This document shows, piece by piece, positions 39,556 to 47,786 of a stretch of 49,950 nucleotides of DNA. This DNA comes from CAZXNF01 sp050741255 (GTDB lineage Bacteria; Pseudomonadota; Gammaproteobacteria; Burkholderiales; SG8-41). Within the stretch, counting starts at the first letter, position 1. Each line of letters opens with the position of its first letter. A program made the position numbers and the translations under genes. The stretch lies in NCBI GenBank assembly GCA_050741255.1, contig JBOIEQ010000012.1:1-49950 (forward strand). The letters run 5' to 3'. Under the pieces are notes generated by a model. It ran no database searches, was not told the origin of the DNA, and saw only the letters and a program-made list of their open reading frames with translations.

Positions 39556-40524
39556 ATGCAGGGATACCAATGGATCGCGGGCGCACTGGCGGCGGCTTGC
39601 GTCACCGGCAGTGCCGTCGCGCAGAACTACCCGCGCCGCCCGGTGACACTGGTAGTGCCGTTCTCACCCGGCGGCGCGACGGACGTCTTCGCGCGCACGA
39701 CCGGCCGCCGGATGGGCGAGTTGCTGGGTCAGCAGGTCGTGATCCTCAACCGCGATGGCGCCGCCGGCGCGATCGGCACGGAGTTCGTCGCCAAATCCGC
39801 GCCGGACGGCTATACCCTGCTGTGGGGGACCTCATCGCCGCTCGCCATCTTTCCCGCCTACAAGCAGAAACTGCCGTACGACGTGGCGCGCGACCTGTTG
39901 CCCGTCAGCCTCGCGGCGAAGATTGCCTTCATCCTCGCCATCCACCCGGCGCTGCCCGCCCGCAGCCTGAAGGAACTGATCGCACTGGCGAGGGCGCATC
40001 CAGGCAAACTGAACTATGCGTCCGCCGGAACCGGGGGCGCGGCCCACCTGGCCGGCGAGCTTTTCAAGTCGATGGCCAAAATCGATATCGTGCACATCCC
40101 TTACAAGGGCACCGCCCTGTTCGCGACCGACTTGGTGTCCGGGCAGGTGGAGCTCGCGTTCGCGGGCGTGTCCACCACCCTGCCCCTCACCACCACCAAT
40201 CGCCTGCGGGCGATCGCGTTCACCGGCCTGCAGCGGTCGGAGTTTTATCCCCAGGTGCCGACGATGGCGGAAGCCGGCCTGCCCGGTTATGAGTACACCC
40301 AGTGGTACGCCATCATGGCTCCGGCGCAGACGCCCCCGGAGATCATCGAAACCCTCAACGCCGCCCTGCGCAAGGCGCTGGAGGATCCGGAAGTGAAGAA
40401 GCGCATCGCCGCCGACGGCGGCACGCCGACGCCCTCGACGCCCGGAGCACTGGGCACCTACATCAAAGCCGAGACCGCCAAATACGCAAAGATGATCAGC
40501 GAAGCGGGGATCAAGCTGGACTAG
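39556..40524 (+). CDS. Bug/TctC-family periplasmic substrate-binding protein
   Basis: A 322-aa receptor (signal peptide MQGYQWIAGALAAACVTGSA cut near VAQNY). The ligand loop is FSPGGATDVFAR and the second-lobe motif HIPYKGTALFATDLVSGQVE. An AGAGGG ribosome site supports the ATG at 39556 rather than the open frame upstream. A TAAGAT -10 element lies at 39500-39505. A hairpin (CCGGCAA / TTGCCGG) follows the stop, before the RidA-like gene on the same strand. Confidence 0.93.
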   Translation: MQGYQWIAGALAAACVTGSAVAQNYPRRPVTLVVPFSPGGATDVFARTTGRRMGELLGQQVVILNRDGAAGAIGTEFVAKSAPDGYTLLWGTSSPLAIFPAYKQKLPYDVARDLLPVSLAAKIAFILAIHPALPARSLKELIALARAHPGKLNYASAGTGGAAHLAGELFKSMAKIDIVHIPYKGTALFATDLVSGQVELAFAGVSTTLPLTTTNRLRAIAFTGLQRSEFYPQVPTMAEAGLPGYEYTQWYAIMAPAQTPPEIIETLNAALRKALEDPEVKKRIAADGGTPTPSTPGALGTYIKAETAKYAKMISEAGIKLD

Positions 40525-40548
40525 CCGGCAACGACACGCGATTGCCGG
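40525..40548 (+). terminator. Hairpin between the Bug and RidA-like genes
   Basis: A 7-bp stem (CCGGCAA / TTGCCGG) with a 10-base loop begins right after the Bug stop. Without a T-run it may only attenuate readthrough into the RidA-like gene. Confidence 0.3.
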
Positions 40549-40636
40549 GTGATCGACTCAACATCGCCCTGCGAAAGCAATCCGGGGAATCGGAAACCCG
40601 GGCATTTTCCAGTCACTCAACTTTCAAGGAAGCCCC

Positions 40637-41035
40637 ATGTCCATCAAGCAAGCGCTGCAACCCGCCAACATCTCGAAACCCGCTGGCGTCTGGTCACCCG
40701 CTGTCGTCGTGACGCGGCCCGGACGCCTGGTGTTCCTGTCCGGCTTTACCTCCCGCGACAAGACCGGCGCCATCGTCGGTGTCGGCGACATCGCCGCGCA
40801 GACCCGCCAGGTCTGTGAAAACCTGAAAGAGACCATGCTCGCCGCCGGCGGCACCCTGCAGGACATCATGTCGGTAACGGTGTTCGTGAAAAACGTCAAA
40901 CAGTTCGATGCGATTCACGCAGTACGCCGCGAATATTTCCCGAGCGAGCCGCCGGCCTCGACGATGGTGGAAGTGACGGGGCTCGTCGACGAGCGGCTGC
41001 TGATCGAGATCAATGCCATCGCGGCGCTGCCTTGA
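40637..41035 (+). CDS. RidA-family (YjgF/YER057c) protein without the catalytic Arg
   Basis: A 132-aa RidA-fold protein with the characteristic GRLVFLSGFTS strand and AAGGTLQDIMSVTVFVKNVK segment. In true RidA the motif P-A-R supplies the Arg that binds the imine carboxylate; here it reads P-A-S (Ser108 in PPASTMVEV). It is therefore one of the non-canonical Rid subfamilies, often encoded with catabolic genes and acting on other small metabolites. The AAGGAAG ribosome site is well placed. It is downstream of a Bug gene and convergent with another. Confidence 0.9.
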   Translation: MSIKQALQPANISKPAGVWSPAVVVTRPGRLVFLSGFTSRDKTGAIVGVGDIAAQTRQVCENLKETMLAAGGTLQDIMSVTVFVKNVKQFDAIHAVRREYFPSEPPASTMVEVTGLVDERLLIEINAIAALP

Positions 41036-41055
41036 GCGAGCGCCGGCTGCCGCTG

Positions 41056-42024
41056 TTACCCCTCGACCTTGGTGCCGGAATCCTTGACCGCCTTGGCCCC
41101 GCGCGCGATGTCCTCCTTCAGGAAGGTATCGAACTCCGGCGCGGTGAGCACCCTCACCTCGGCGCCCTGGCTGGCGATGCGGTCGCGGATTTCGGATTGG
41201 GCAAGGATGCGGTTGATATCCGCGGTATAGCGCGCGGCGATCGCCTTGGGCACGCCACTTTGCAGGGCGACGCCATACCAGCCGATCACGACCAGTCCCG
41301 GCAGGCCGGACTCCACCGTGGTGGGCACGGTCGGCAGCACCGGGCTGCGCCGGGTGTCCGTGACGGCCAGTATCTGCAGCTTGCCGGAGTGAATATGCGG
41401 AAGCGCCGCCGGCAGGGTAAGAAACATCAGGTCCACCCGGCCCGCGATCAGGTCGGTGAGCGCGGCGCCGCTGCCCTTGTACGGCACGTGCAGAATGTCG
41501 ACGCCCGCCGCGGTCTTGAACATTTCGGCCGACAGATGCGGCGAGCTGCCGATGCCGACCGAGGCGTAGTTGAGCGCGCCGGGCTTCTGTTTTGCCAGCG
41601 CGATCAGCTCCTTCACGGTCTTCGCCGGCAGGCCGGTCTTGACGATCAGAGCATTCGGCCGCGTCGCGATCAGCGCCACCGGCATGAAATCCTTCAACGC
41701 ATAGGGCAGCGCGCGGACCAAGCTGAAATTCAGCGCGAAGCCGGTGCTGATCAACCCCGCGGTGTATCCGTCCGCCGGCGCCTTGGCCACCAGATCGTAG
41801 GCGATCATGCCGTTGGCGCCCGCGCGGTTGTCCACGACGATTGCCGTGTTCCAGGCCTCACTGAGCGGCTGGGTGATCGTTCGGGCGAGGATATCGGACA
41901 CGCCGCCCGCGGGAAAATCCACGATCCAGCGGATGGGTTTGGACGGAAACGGCGGCGGCGTTTGCGCGAAGACGCTGCTGGCGCACACGGCCAGCAGCAA
42001 CGCGATAGACATTCGCTTCATCAT
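41056..42024 (-). CDS. Bug/TctC-family periplasmic substrate-binding protein
   Basis: A 322-aa receptor with the signal MMKRMSIALLLAVCASSVFA. The ligand loop is FPAGGVSDILAR, with DNRAGANGMIAYD replacing the usual GAGG loop. The second lobe is canonical (HVPYKGSGAALTDLIAGRVD). A good sigma70-type promoter stands on the minus strand just upstream (42055-42083). It is divergent from the MmgE/PrpD gene, suggesting a joint role in taking up that enzyme's substrate. Confidence 0.93.
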   Translation of the reverse strand: MMKRMSIALLLAVCASSVFAQTPPPFPSKPIRWIVDFPAGGVSDILARTITQPLSEAWNTAIVVDNRAGANGMIAYDLVAKAPADGYTAGLISTGFALNFSLVRALPYALKDFMPVALIATRPNALIVKTGLPAKTVKELIALAKQKPGALNYASVGIGSSPHLSAEMFKTAAGVDILHVPYKGSGAALTDLIAGRVDLMFLTLPAALPHIHSGKLQILAVTDTRRSPVLPTVPTTVESGLPGLVVIGWYGVALQSGVPKAIAARYTADINRILAQSEIRDRIASQGAEVRVLTAPEFDTFLKEDIARGAKAVKDSGTKVEG

Positions 42025-42054
42025 CTATCCTCTTGGGTTTGGCGTGCTCTTTCT

Positions 42055-42083
42055 CTAATAGCAAAGTTTCCATGCCCTCGCAA
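42055..42083 (-). promoter_or_regulatory. Predicted promoter of the Bug gene at 41056
   Basis: On the minus strand: TTGCGA, exactly 17 bases, and TATTAG preceded by TGC, an extended -10. The start would be near 42048, 24 bases before the ATG. Confidence 0.5.
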
Positions 42084-42136
42084 TTGATCCCCCTGCCGGC
42101 TGCCGCAAGCGGCCTTCGGGAAACCGTGGAAGCGTC

Positions 42137-43471
42137 GTGGGCGTAACCCGAGCGCTCGCGGAGTACCTGGCGGCCTCCAGGCTGGAAGACATCCCCCGCG
42201 CCGTACGCCATGAGGCAACCCGCTCTCTTCTCAACTGGCTGGGATGCGCGGTCGGCGGCAGCCAGCATGAAGCCGTTGAAAGCGCGCTGGCCGCGCTGGC
42301 GCCGTTCGCCGGCGGCAGCCAAGCCACGCTGGTCGGTCGCGGCACCCGGGTCGATGCCGTCACCGCGGCCCTGATCAACGGCATCAGCGGTCATGTGCTG
42401 GACTTCGATGATGCGCAGCCGCGCAACACCAACATCAACCCCTCCTGTTCGGTCGCGCCCGCCGCATTGGCCTTAGGCGAACATCTGCATGCAAGCGGCG
42501 CCGAGGTCCTCCACGCATTTGTACTGGGGCTGGAAGTCGAATGCCGGATCGCCAACACCGTCTGGGCACAGGGCAGCACCCTTTGGTTCGCCAACAGCAT
42601 GGCCGGCGTGTTCGGGGCGGCGGCGGCGGCCGGGACGCTGCTGCGGCTAAGCCCCCAGGACATGACCTGGGCGCTGGGCATCGCCGCCACCCAGGCCGCT
42701 GGCCTGCGCGTGGTCTTCGGCACCATGTCGAAGAGCTTCATTGTCGGGCGCGCCGCCCAGAACGGGATGACTGCGGCCCTGCTCGCGGCACGTGGGTTCA
42801 CCAGTTCCGAATCCAGCCTTGAGGCACCCAACGGGTTTGCGGAGCGCTTCGGCCCCGACGCGGACCCGGCGCCGATCGTCCGCGATCTCGGGCAGGAGTA
42901 CGAGGTCTCGCACAACGTCTACAAACCGTTTGCCTGTGGCATCGTGCTCCACGCCGCGATTGACGCCTGCATCCGCGTCCGCAACGAGCATGCCCTCGCT
43001 GCGCCGGAGATCGAAACGGTGGAACTCCACGTTAACCCGGCAACGATCGCGGTGACCGGCAATCCGGCCCCTACGACCGGCCTGGAGGGAAAATTCAGCG
43101 TCGTGCATTGCGGGGCCGTGGCCCTGATCGACGGCGCGGCCGGCGAGGCGCAATTCTCGGATGCCCGGGTGCTGTCACCGGATGTTCTCGACCTGCGGGC
43201 GCGCATCCGCCCGCAGGTGGTGGAGACGCTCGCCCGGCACCAGGCATTGGCGCGGGTCACACTCAAAGATGGCCGCGTTCTCGAGAGCAGGGTCGAGCAT
43301 GCGCTGGGAAGTCTCGGCAATCCGCTCAGGGACCTGGACATCGAGATCAAACTGCAGGGACTGGCGGCAGGGATCCTGCCCACTGCGGTGGCAGACCGCC
43401 TGATCAAGACGTGCTGGAAGATCGAAGACGTGGATGACGTTTCGCTGATCACCAAGCTGACGCACCCGTGA
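42137..43471 (+). CDS. MmgE/PrpD-family protein
   Basis: A 444-aa protein of the MmgE/PrpD family (2-methylcitrate dehydratase and related lyases/epimerases such as iminodisuccinate epimerase and cis-aconitate decarboxylase). The N-terminal helix TRALAEYLAASRLEDIPRAV, the segment HVLDFDDAQPRNTNINPSCS and the YKPFACGIVLHAAIDACI region with conserved Lys and His are typical. Other methylcitrate-cycle genes are absent here, so a propionate role is unlikely. The start is GTG at 42137, the earliest good start; the family N-terminus fits. Divergent Bug gene supports a dicarboxylate substrate. Confidence 0.9.
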   Translation: MGVTRALAEYLAASRLEDIPRAVRHEATRSLLNWLGCAVGGSQHEAVESALAALAPFAGGSQATLVGRGTRVDAVTAALINGISGHVLDFDDAQPRNTNINPSCSVAPAALALGEHLHASGAEVLHAFVLGLEVECRIANTVWAQGSTLWFANSMAGVFGAAAAAGTLLRLSPQDMTWALGIAATQAAGLRVVFGTMSKSFIVGRAAQNGMTAALLAARGFTSSESSLEAPNGFAERFGPDADPAPIVRDLGQEYEVSHNVYKPFACGIVLHAAIDACIRVRNEHALAAPEIETVELHVNPATIAVTGNPAPTTGLEGKFSVVHCGAVALIDGAAGEAQFSDARVLSPDVLDLRARIRPQVVETLARHQALARVTLKDGRVLESRVEHALGSLGNPLRDLDIEIKLQGLAAGILPTAVADRLIKTCWKIEDVDDVSLITKLTHP

Positions 43472-43510
43472 CCCCGGACAGAATGGGCCCGTCGATCCTT
43501 TCCGAACTGG

Positions 43511-44410
43511 CTACCCGGCCTGCAACTGGACCGCGTCCGGCAGGCTCCGGTAGTGACGCGCGATTTCGCGGGGCAGCGTGACCCAGACGCGATCGCGATG
43601 ACCCAGCATGTGCTGCAGCGCCCGGCGCAGATGCACGATGCGGAAAGGCTGGCCGACGATGAAGGTGTGCAGCGAGAGGCCGAACACGAGCGGTGCGTCC
43701 TCGGAACGGCGCAGCATCTCGTCGAACTGATCGACCAGCATGTCCGCGTACTCGGCGGCGGTGTGGCGCCGGCCGACGATCGCCGGCTGATCGTTGAGCT
43801 CGATCGGATACGGCACCGAGAGAATCTTCCCGCCGCCGCCCTTGACCCAGAACGGCTGCTCGTCGCAGGTACCCCAATCGAGCACGTAGTCGTAACCGTT
43901 CTCGACGAGAAGATCGGTCGTGACGAGGCTCGGCGTCAGGTAGGGTGAGAGCCAGCCGGCAGGCCTGACCCCGTCGGCCTTGGTCATGAGCGCGGTGACG
44001 TCCTTGACCATCCTGCGTTCGGTCGCCTCGGCCATGTCGATCGGACGCTCGGTGCCGTTGGAGATGCCGTGCCCGATCATCTCGTCGCCGCGGTCCCGAT
44101 AGCGCGCCAGCAGTTCCGGGCAGTGCTCGTAGCTTTCCGAGTTGGCGATCACCCCGACGTTCATCTTCAACTCGTCAAACAGCCCGGCGAGCCGCCAGCC
44201 GCCGACGCGGTTCCCGTATTCGCGCCACAGCCAGCTGCGCTGGCTCCAGGGCTTGGTCTCGCGGTCGAGATCGATACCGCCGGCTACGCCGAACGGGAAA
44301 TGTTCCACGTTGATCGCGATGTAGAGGGCAAGGGACTTGCCCCCGGGCCAGCGGTAGCGGGGACGCGTGTCGATGCCGGAATACGGGTAACGGTTGTGGG
44401 AGGGGAGCAT
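43511..44410 (-). CDS. Polysaccharide deacetylase family protein, PuuE-like
   Basis: A 299-aa NodB-homology-type protein. Its short layout with NVEHFPFG (residues 34-41) in place of the T-F-D-D motif and MIGHGISNGTER for the H-S-x-x-H motif is that of the PuuE (uric-acid-independent allantoinase) branch and similar amidohydrolase-like deacetylases rather than peptidoglycan deacetylases. Substrates are probably small cyclic amides or ureides. The ATG at 44410 (MLPSHNRYPYSG) has an AGAGAAAG site; a longer frame upstream is not family-like. It lies between MmgE/PrpD and a small lipoprotein gene. Confidence 0.87.
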   Translation of the reverse strand: MLPSHNRYPYSGIDTRPRYRWPGGKSLALYIAINVEHFPFGVAGGIDLDRETKPWSQRSWLWREYGNRVGGWRLAGLFDELKMNVGVIANSESYEHCPELLARYRDRGDEMIGHGISNGTERPIDMAEATERRMVKDVTALMTKADGVRPAGWLSPYLTPSLVTTDLLVENGYDYVLDWGTCDEQPFWVKGGGGKILSVPYPIELNDQPAIVGRRHTAAEYADMLVDQFDEMLRRSEDAPLVFGLSLHTFIVGQPFRIVHLRRALQHMLGHRDRVWVTLPREIARHYRSLPDAVQLQAG

Positions 44411-44457
44411 GGGCTTTCTCTGCGCCTGGACAGCATCAAGGGGTGAAACAACACAAT

Positions 44458-44463
44458 ATTCTA
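44458..44463 (-). promoter_or_regulatory. Predicted -10 element of the deacetylase gene
   Basis: TAGAAT on the minus strand, about 50 bases upstream of the ATG. I see no convincing -35. Confidence 0.35.
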
Positions 44464-44591
44464 GAGGAGGATGCGTCGCGACACGCGATGAGGCGACGGT
44501 TGCCGACGCGTCCGGAACACAGTGGGGTAACATCGAGCGGTCGTGACGATGCATCGTCCCCGACATTCACTCACCTACGATCAGGACACAC

Positions 44592-44813
44592 ATGAAACGC
44601 ATACTGCTCGCCACGGCTGCACTGACGGTGTTGTTGGCCGCCTGCGGCAAGGAAGCCACTCCTCCGGCGAAACCGGCCGTCACGCCGCCCGCCGCCACCG
44701 CACCCGCAACCCCGCCTGCCGCGCCGGCCAGCGCGATGAGCGACGAAGAGAAGAAGAAGGCGATGGAAGCGGCACAGGACGCCGCCAAAGCCGGCGGCAG
44801 GAAAAGCGAGTAG
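44592..44813 (+). CDS. Small Pro/Ala-rich lipoprotein
   Basis: A 73-aa lipoprotein: signal MKRILLATAALTVLLAAC with lipobox LLAAC (Cys18), then a Pro/Ala/Thr-rich linker and the charged end MSDEEKKKAMEAAQDAAKAG. Such short linker lipoproteins are common in Burkholderiales; function unknown. An AGGAC ribosome site lies before the ATG. A hairpin at 44916 may end its transcript. Confidence 0.78.
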   Translation: MKRILLATAALTVLLAACGKEATPPAKPAVTPPAATAPATPPAAPASAMSDEEKKKAMEAAQDAAKAGGRKSE

Positions 44814-44915
44814 AAATCCCGCATCGTCTGCCAAAATGCGCACGATGTAAGCTTCGCGAAAGTTCTTGCGCCTATATTTCGCCTCGCACCGCGCGCCCGC
44901 GGTGTGCAGGAAAGG

Positions 44916-44952
44916 CAAACCCGGGACTCAAAACCCCGGGTTTGTCACTTTT
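44916..44952 (+). terminator. Rho-independent terminator
   Basis: A 10-bp stem (CAAACCCGGG / CCCGGGTTTG) with a 9-base loop, then a T-rich stretch (TTTGTCACTTTT), about 100 bases after the lipoprotein stop. Confidence 0.65.
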
Positions 44953-45033
44953 GGGGGTCCGAAACCACAGGAAGATTCGAAAACGCGGGAATCGTCTCCG
45001 GAAATCCGGGCGTTGTGCCACGTTCGAAGCACT

Positions 45034-45888
45034 TTACATGCGCCATCGATCCCATGATTCGGAACCCATGCGGAGCGCGAGTTCCTTCATCGATTTTGAC
45101 TCCTTGGCCGATACAGGATAAGCCCGGGTCTCAAACAGTTCCTGCAACAATTCCTGGCATGACTGCAGCACATGGCGTGTCAGCAATCCCGACAAGGTGA
45201 CGATGCGGTACCCCATGTCGGCCGCTTGGTTCAAATCCACTCGGGGTGTTCTCCCTCCTCCGGGAGCGAGATTGAGGAGGCAGGGACCTCGAATCAATCG
45301 AGGCGTTTCGCGCATCTGATCCATCGTCTCGATCGCTTCAAGGAAGGCGACATCCGCCCCCGCTCCTAGCGCAGCGTTCATGCGGCTCACGGCTTCCTCG
45401 AATCCGTGGACAGCGAGAGCATCGGTCCGCGCGATGATCAGCGTATCCGGGTTCGCCCGCGCAGCCGCAGCCGCCTTGATTTTCGAGAGAAATTCGCCCC
45501 CGGGAATAACTTCCTTCCCTTCAAAATGTCCGCACCGCTTGGGGAACACCTGGTCTTCGATGTGCAACGCCGCCACGCCGCGGCGCTCATATTCTCGCAC
45601 CGTCCGCACGACGTTCAGTTCGTTTCCAAATCCCGTATCGGCATCGGCGATCACCGGCACATTGACCGCACCGGCAATGCGTCCCGCAACATCTACCATT
45701 TCGGTCATCGTGAGCAGACCGTAATCGGGAAACCCGCAAAGTGACGCCGCGGTACCCGCCCCGGTCATATATACCGCCTCGAAGCCCGCATGCTCGATCA
45801 GCCGGGCACCTATGCAGTCATAAGCGCCGGGAGCCGCGATGAGCGACTTCCCTGCCAGTGCCTTCCTCAGTTTTGCCGCTTGCGTCAC
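45034..45888 (-). CDS. Isocitrate lyase/PEP mutase family lyase (dimethylmalate-lyase-like)
   Basis: A 284-aa (beta/alpha)8 lyase of the ICL/PEP-mutase superfamily. It has the ADADTGFG Mg-binding motif (81-88), HIEDQVFPKRCGH with the catalytic Cys119, and an AxTDAL-type segment, IIARTDALAV. The size is that of methylisocitrate lyase and 2,3-dimethylmalate lyase; the KRCGH in place of KKCGH and the operon context favour the latter or a related C-C lyase. The start is GTG with AGGGAA upstream. It is the last gene of the Bug-hydratase large-hydratase small-lyase operon, with a gap of 36 bp. Confidence 0.88.
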   Translation of the reverse strand: MTQAAKLRKALAGKSLIAAPGAYDCIGARLIEHAGFEAVYMTGAGTAASLCGFPDYGLLTMTEMVDVAGRIAGAVNVPVIADADTGFGNELNVVRTVREYERRGVAALHIEDQVFPKRCGHFEGKEVIPGGEFLSKIKAAAAARANPDTLIIARTDALAVHGFEEAVSRMNAALGAGADVAFLEAIETMDQMRETPRLIRGPCLLNLAPGGGRTPRVDLNQAADMGYRIVTLSGLLTRHVLQSCQELLQELFETRAYPVSAKESKSMKELALRMGSESWDRWRM

Positions 45889-45924
45889 TGTGAATTCCCT
45901 TATTGCAAAGCGAAATCTTGGACC

Positions 45925-46470
45925 TCAATCCGCCGCCGGGTTCGTCGGCTGGTCTTCTATGTAGTCTTCGTTGATCAGCATCGCCAGCACACCGCCCGCG
46001 GAAACAATATTTGCCAGCAACGGCTCCAGGGATCGTCCCTGCAAAGTCGTCCCTTTCGTCAGATTCCTGATCTCGCCCGACAGGAAATTCACCCAAGCCA
46101 TGTCGCCCTCGTCAAAGGCACCGGTAATGCCAGGGCAGTCGATGCCGGGCAAACTGAAATTCACGCAGTTGCGCAGGCAGAGACCATTGATCGACTCAGC
46201 GATAAGCCCGCCGATTCCACACCCCCGCAGCACGGATCCGACGGGCCGCCCGGATCCCAGACCGAAGTTGTGTCCGGCGACGAGCAAATCGCCCTCCTTG
46301 ACCAATGCAGCCCACCCTGGACGGCTAGCCGCGAATGCGAACTTTCCGCGCTCTTTCACGGCGACCCTCATCGCCTCCGTGGGCATGATGAGGTCGGTAT
46401 TGATCTGGTCGCCAAACTTCCAGACTCGTCCGGTGCGAATCAACTCTAACTTCCCGTTCATGTCATTCAT
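45925..46470 (-). CDS. Aconitase-family hydratase small subunit (LeuD-like)
   Basis: A 181-aa swivel-domain subunit of the 3-isopropylmalate dehydratase/aconitase family. It has GRVWKFGDQINTDLIMPTEA near the start and the substrate loop GHNFGLGSGRPVGSVLRGCG. In LeuD the loop is GSSREHA; here GSGRPVG marks a different substrate. The ATG overlaps the stop of the large subunit (ATGA), so translation is coupled. It forms a heterodimer with the product of 46467-47735. The closing segment VSAGGVLAMLINEDYIEDQP is family-like. Confidence 0.9.
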   Translation of the reverse strand: MNDMNGKLELIRTGRVWKFGDQINTDLIMPTEAMRVAVKERGKFAFAASRPGWAALVKEGDLLVAGHNFGLGSGRPVGSVLRGCGIGGLIAESINGLCLRNCVNFSLPGIDCPGITGAFDEGDMAWVNFLSGEIRNLTKGTTLQGRSLEPLLANIVSAGGVLAMLINEDYIEDQPTNPAAD

Positions 46471-47735
46471 AGCGCGGGCAACGTCCGTGGATCAGCGATC
46501 TCCCCAGCAACTGCCGACGCGGCCACCGTCGCCGGCGAGCCCATGTAGATTTCTGCATCCGCACTGCCCATGCGCCCCTTGAAATTTCGCGTGCTTGCAG
46601 TGATGCACACCTCGCCGGGCCCGACCAATCCCATGTGTCCGCCGAAACAAGCACCGCAGGTTGAATTAGTCACGACTGCGCCGGCCTCGACAATCGTCGT
46701 AAGGATTCCTTCCCGCGCCGCCTGCAGGTAAACGCCTTGAGATCCCGGCGTCACCAGGAACCTCACCCCAGGGGAGACTTTCCGGCCGCGCAATACGCGT
46801 GCTACTTCCCTCAGATCCTCAATCTGGCCATTGGCGCATGAGCCCACGAATGCCTGATCGATCTTGACCTTCTTCGCGAATGCAGAAAGTTTGCTGCCGT
46901 TTTTCGGCACTGAATGCGGCAAGATAACGTAGGGTTCAATCTCCCCAAGATCTATCTGCCGCACGTCGAGATACTCCGCATCTTCATCCGGACCGATGGG
47001 TGTGAGCGCGCGGTTGATCGGGCTGTTCAGCCTATCAAAGTAGTCGGCGGTAACGCGATCGCTTTCGAATATCGCAAACTCAGCGCCTAGCTCAGCGCAC
47101 ATGGTCGCAATCGTCCTGCGCGCGGAGATATCCAGGCTGGACAAACCAATGCCACCGAATTCCAGACTGGTATTTGTATGCGCACCATACGTTTGGGCGA
47201 TATGAAAAAAAACATCCTTGCCGCTGACAACAGGAGGCAATACCCCGGAAAACTCGTATCGCACGGTCGGAGTGACTGGATACCACACCACTCCCTTTGT
47301 AATAGCCTGCAGCAAATCTTCGAAGCCGACACCGCGTCCTGCGCAATTAAAGGCCCCGGCGGCGCAGGTATGCGAGTCCGAGCACACCAACAGTTCACCT
47401 GGGCGGGCAAAGCCATGCTCCGCCGCGATGACATGACAGATGCCATGCGCGCCGACATCAAATGTGTGCTTCACCCCGAACTGCTTGGCGAATCGACGGG
47501 CTTCAACCATGCCGGCAGCAGATTTGATCGTCGGTGCGGGTACGGCGTGATCGAAAATTTGCACTATACGGTCGGGATCGAACACTTTTTTGGGTCGATA
47601 CCAGGACCCGGATATGGAGGGTCCCATATCCGTCTGCAAAATCACGTCGGGGCAGCAAACCGCCACATCGCCCGGTTTTAGCACCTGCTTGCTCGCGGCT
47701 TTGGCCAGTATCTTCTCGACTATTGTGTTTCCCAA
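46467..47735 (-). CDS. Aconitase-family hydratase large subunit (LeuC-like)
   Basis: A 422-aa [4Fe-4S] hydro-lyase subunit. Cluster ligands Cys300 (GSCANGQ), Cys360 and Cys363 (STCGACFGGHMGL) are in place, and the CSDSHTC segment (118-124) is present. It is related to 3-isopropylmalate and homoaconitate dehydratases and to dimethylmaleate hydratase DmdA. No leucine-biosynthesis gene is nearby. The start is TTG, supported by GGGAG upstream and by the stop-to-start distance of 51 bp from the Bug gene upstream. It works as a pair with the small subunit at 45925. Confidence 0.9.
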   Translation of the reverse strand: MGNTIVEKILAKAASKQVLKPGDVAVCCPDVILQTDMGPSISGSWYRPKKVFDPDRIVQIFDHAVPAPTIKSAAGMVEARRFAKQFGVKHTFDVGAHGICHVIAAEHGFARPGELLVCSDSHTCAAGAFNCAGRGVGFEDLLQAITKGVVWYPVTPTVRYEFSGVLPPVVSGKDVFFHIAQTYGAHTNTSLEFGGIGLSSLDISARRTIATMCAELGAEFAIFESDRVTADYFDRLNSPINRALTPIGPDEDAEYLDVRQIDLGEIEPYVILPHSVPKNGSKLSAFAKKVKIDQAFVGSCANGQIEDLREVARVLRGRKVSPGVRFLVTPGSQGVYLQAAREGILTTIVEAGAVVTNSTCGACFGGHMGLVGPGEVCITASTRNFKGRMGSADAEIYMGSPATVAASAVAGEIADPRTLPAL

Positions 47736-47786
47736 GGGCCCGCTCCCGAAACTGACGTGGATGAATCGAGGGGAAAAGGGGTCACG

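Noticed and set aside
38124..40292. A 722-codon plus-strand open frame over the dipeptidase-like gene and a Bug gene.
   Set aside because: Arg/His-rich shadow of real genes.
45034..47735. Leucine or methylcitrate pathway assignment for the hydratase/lyase genes.
   Set aside because: No LeuA/B or PrpC/D/F nearby, and the small-subunit loop is not GSSREHA; a LeuCD role is still not strictly excluded.
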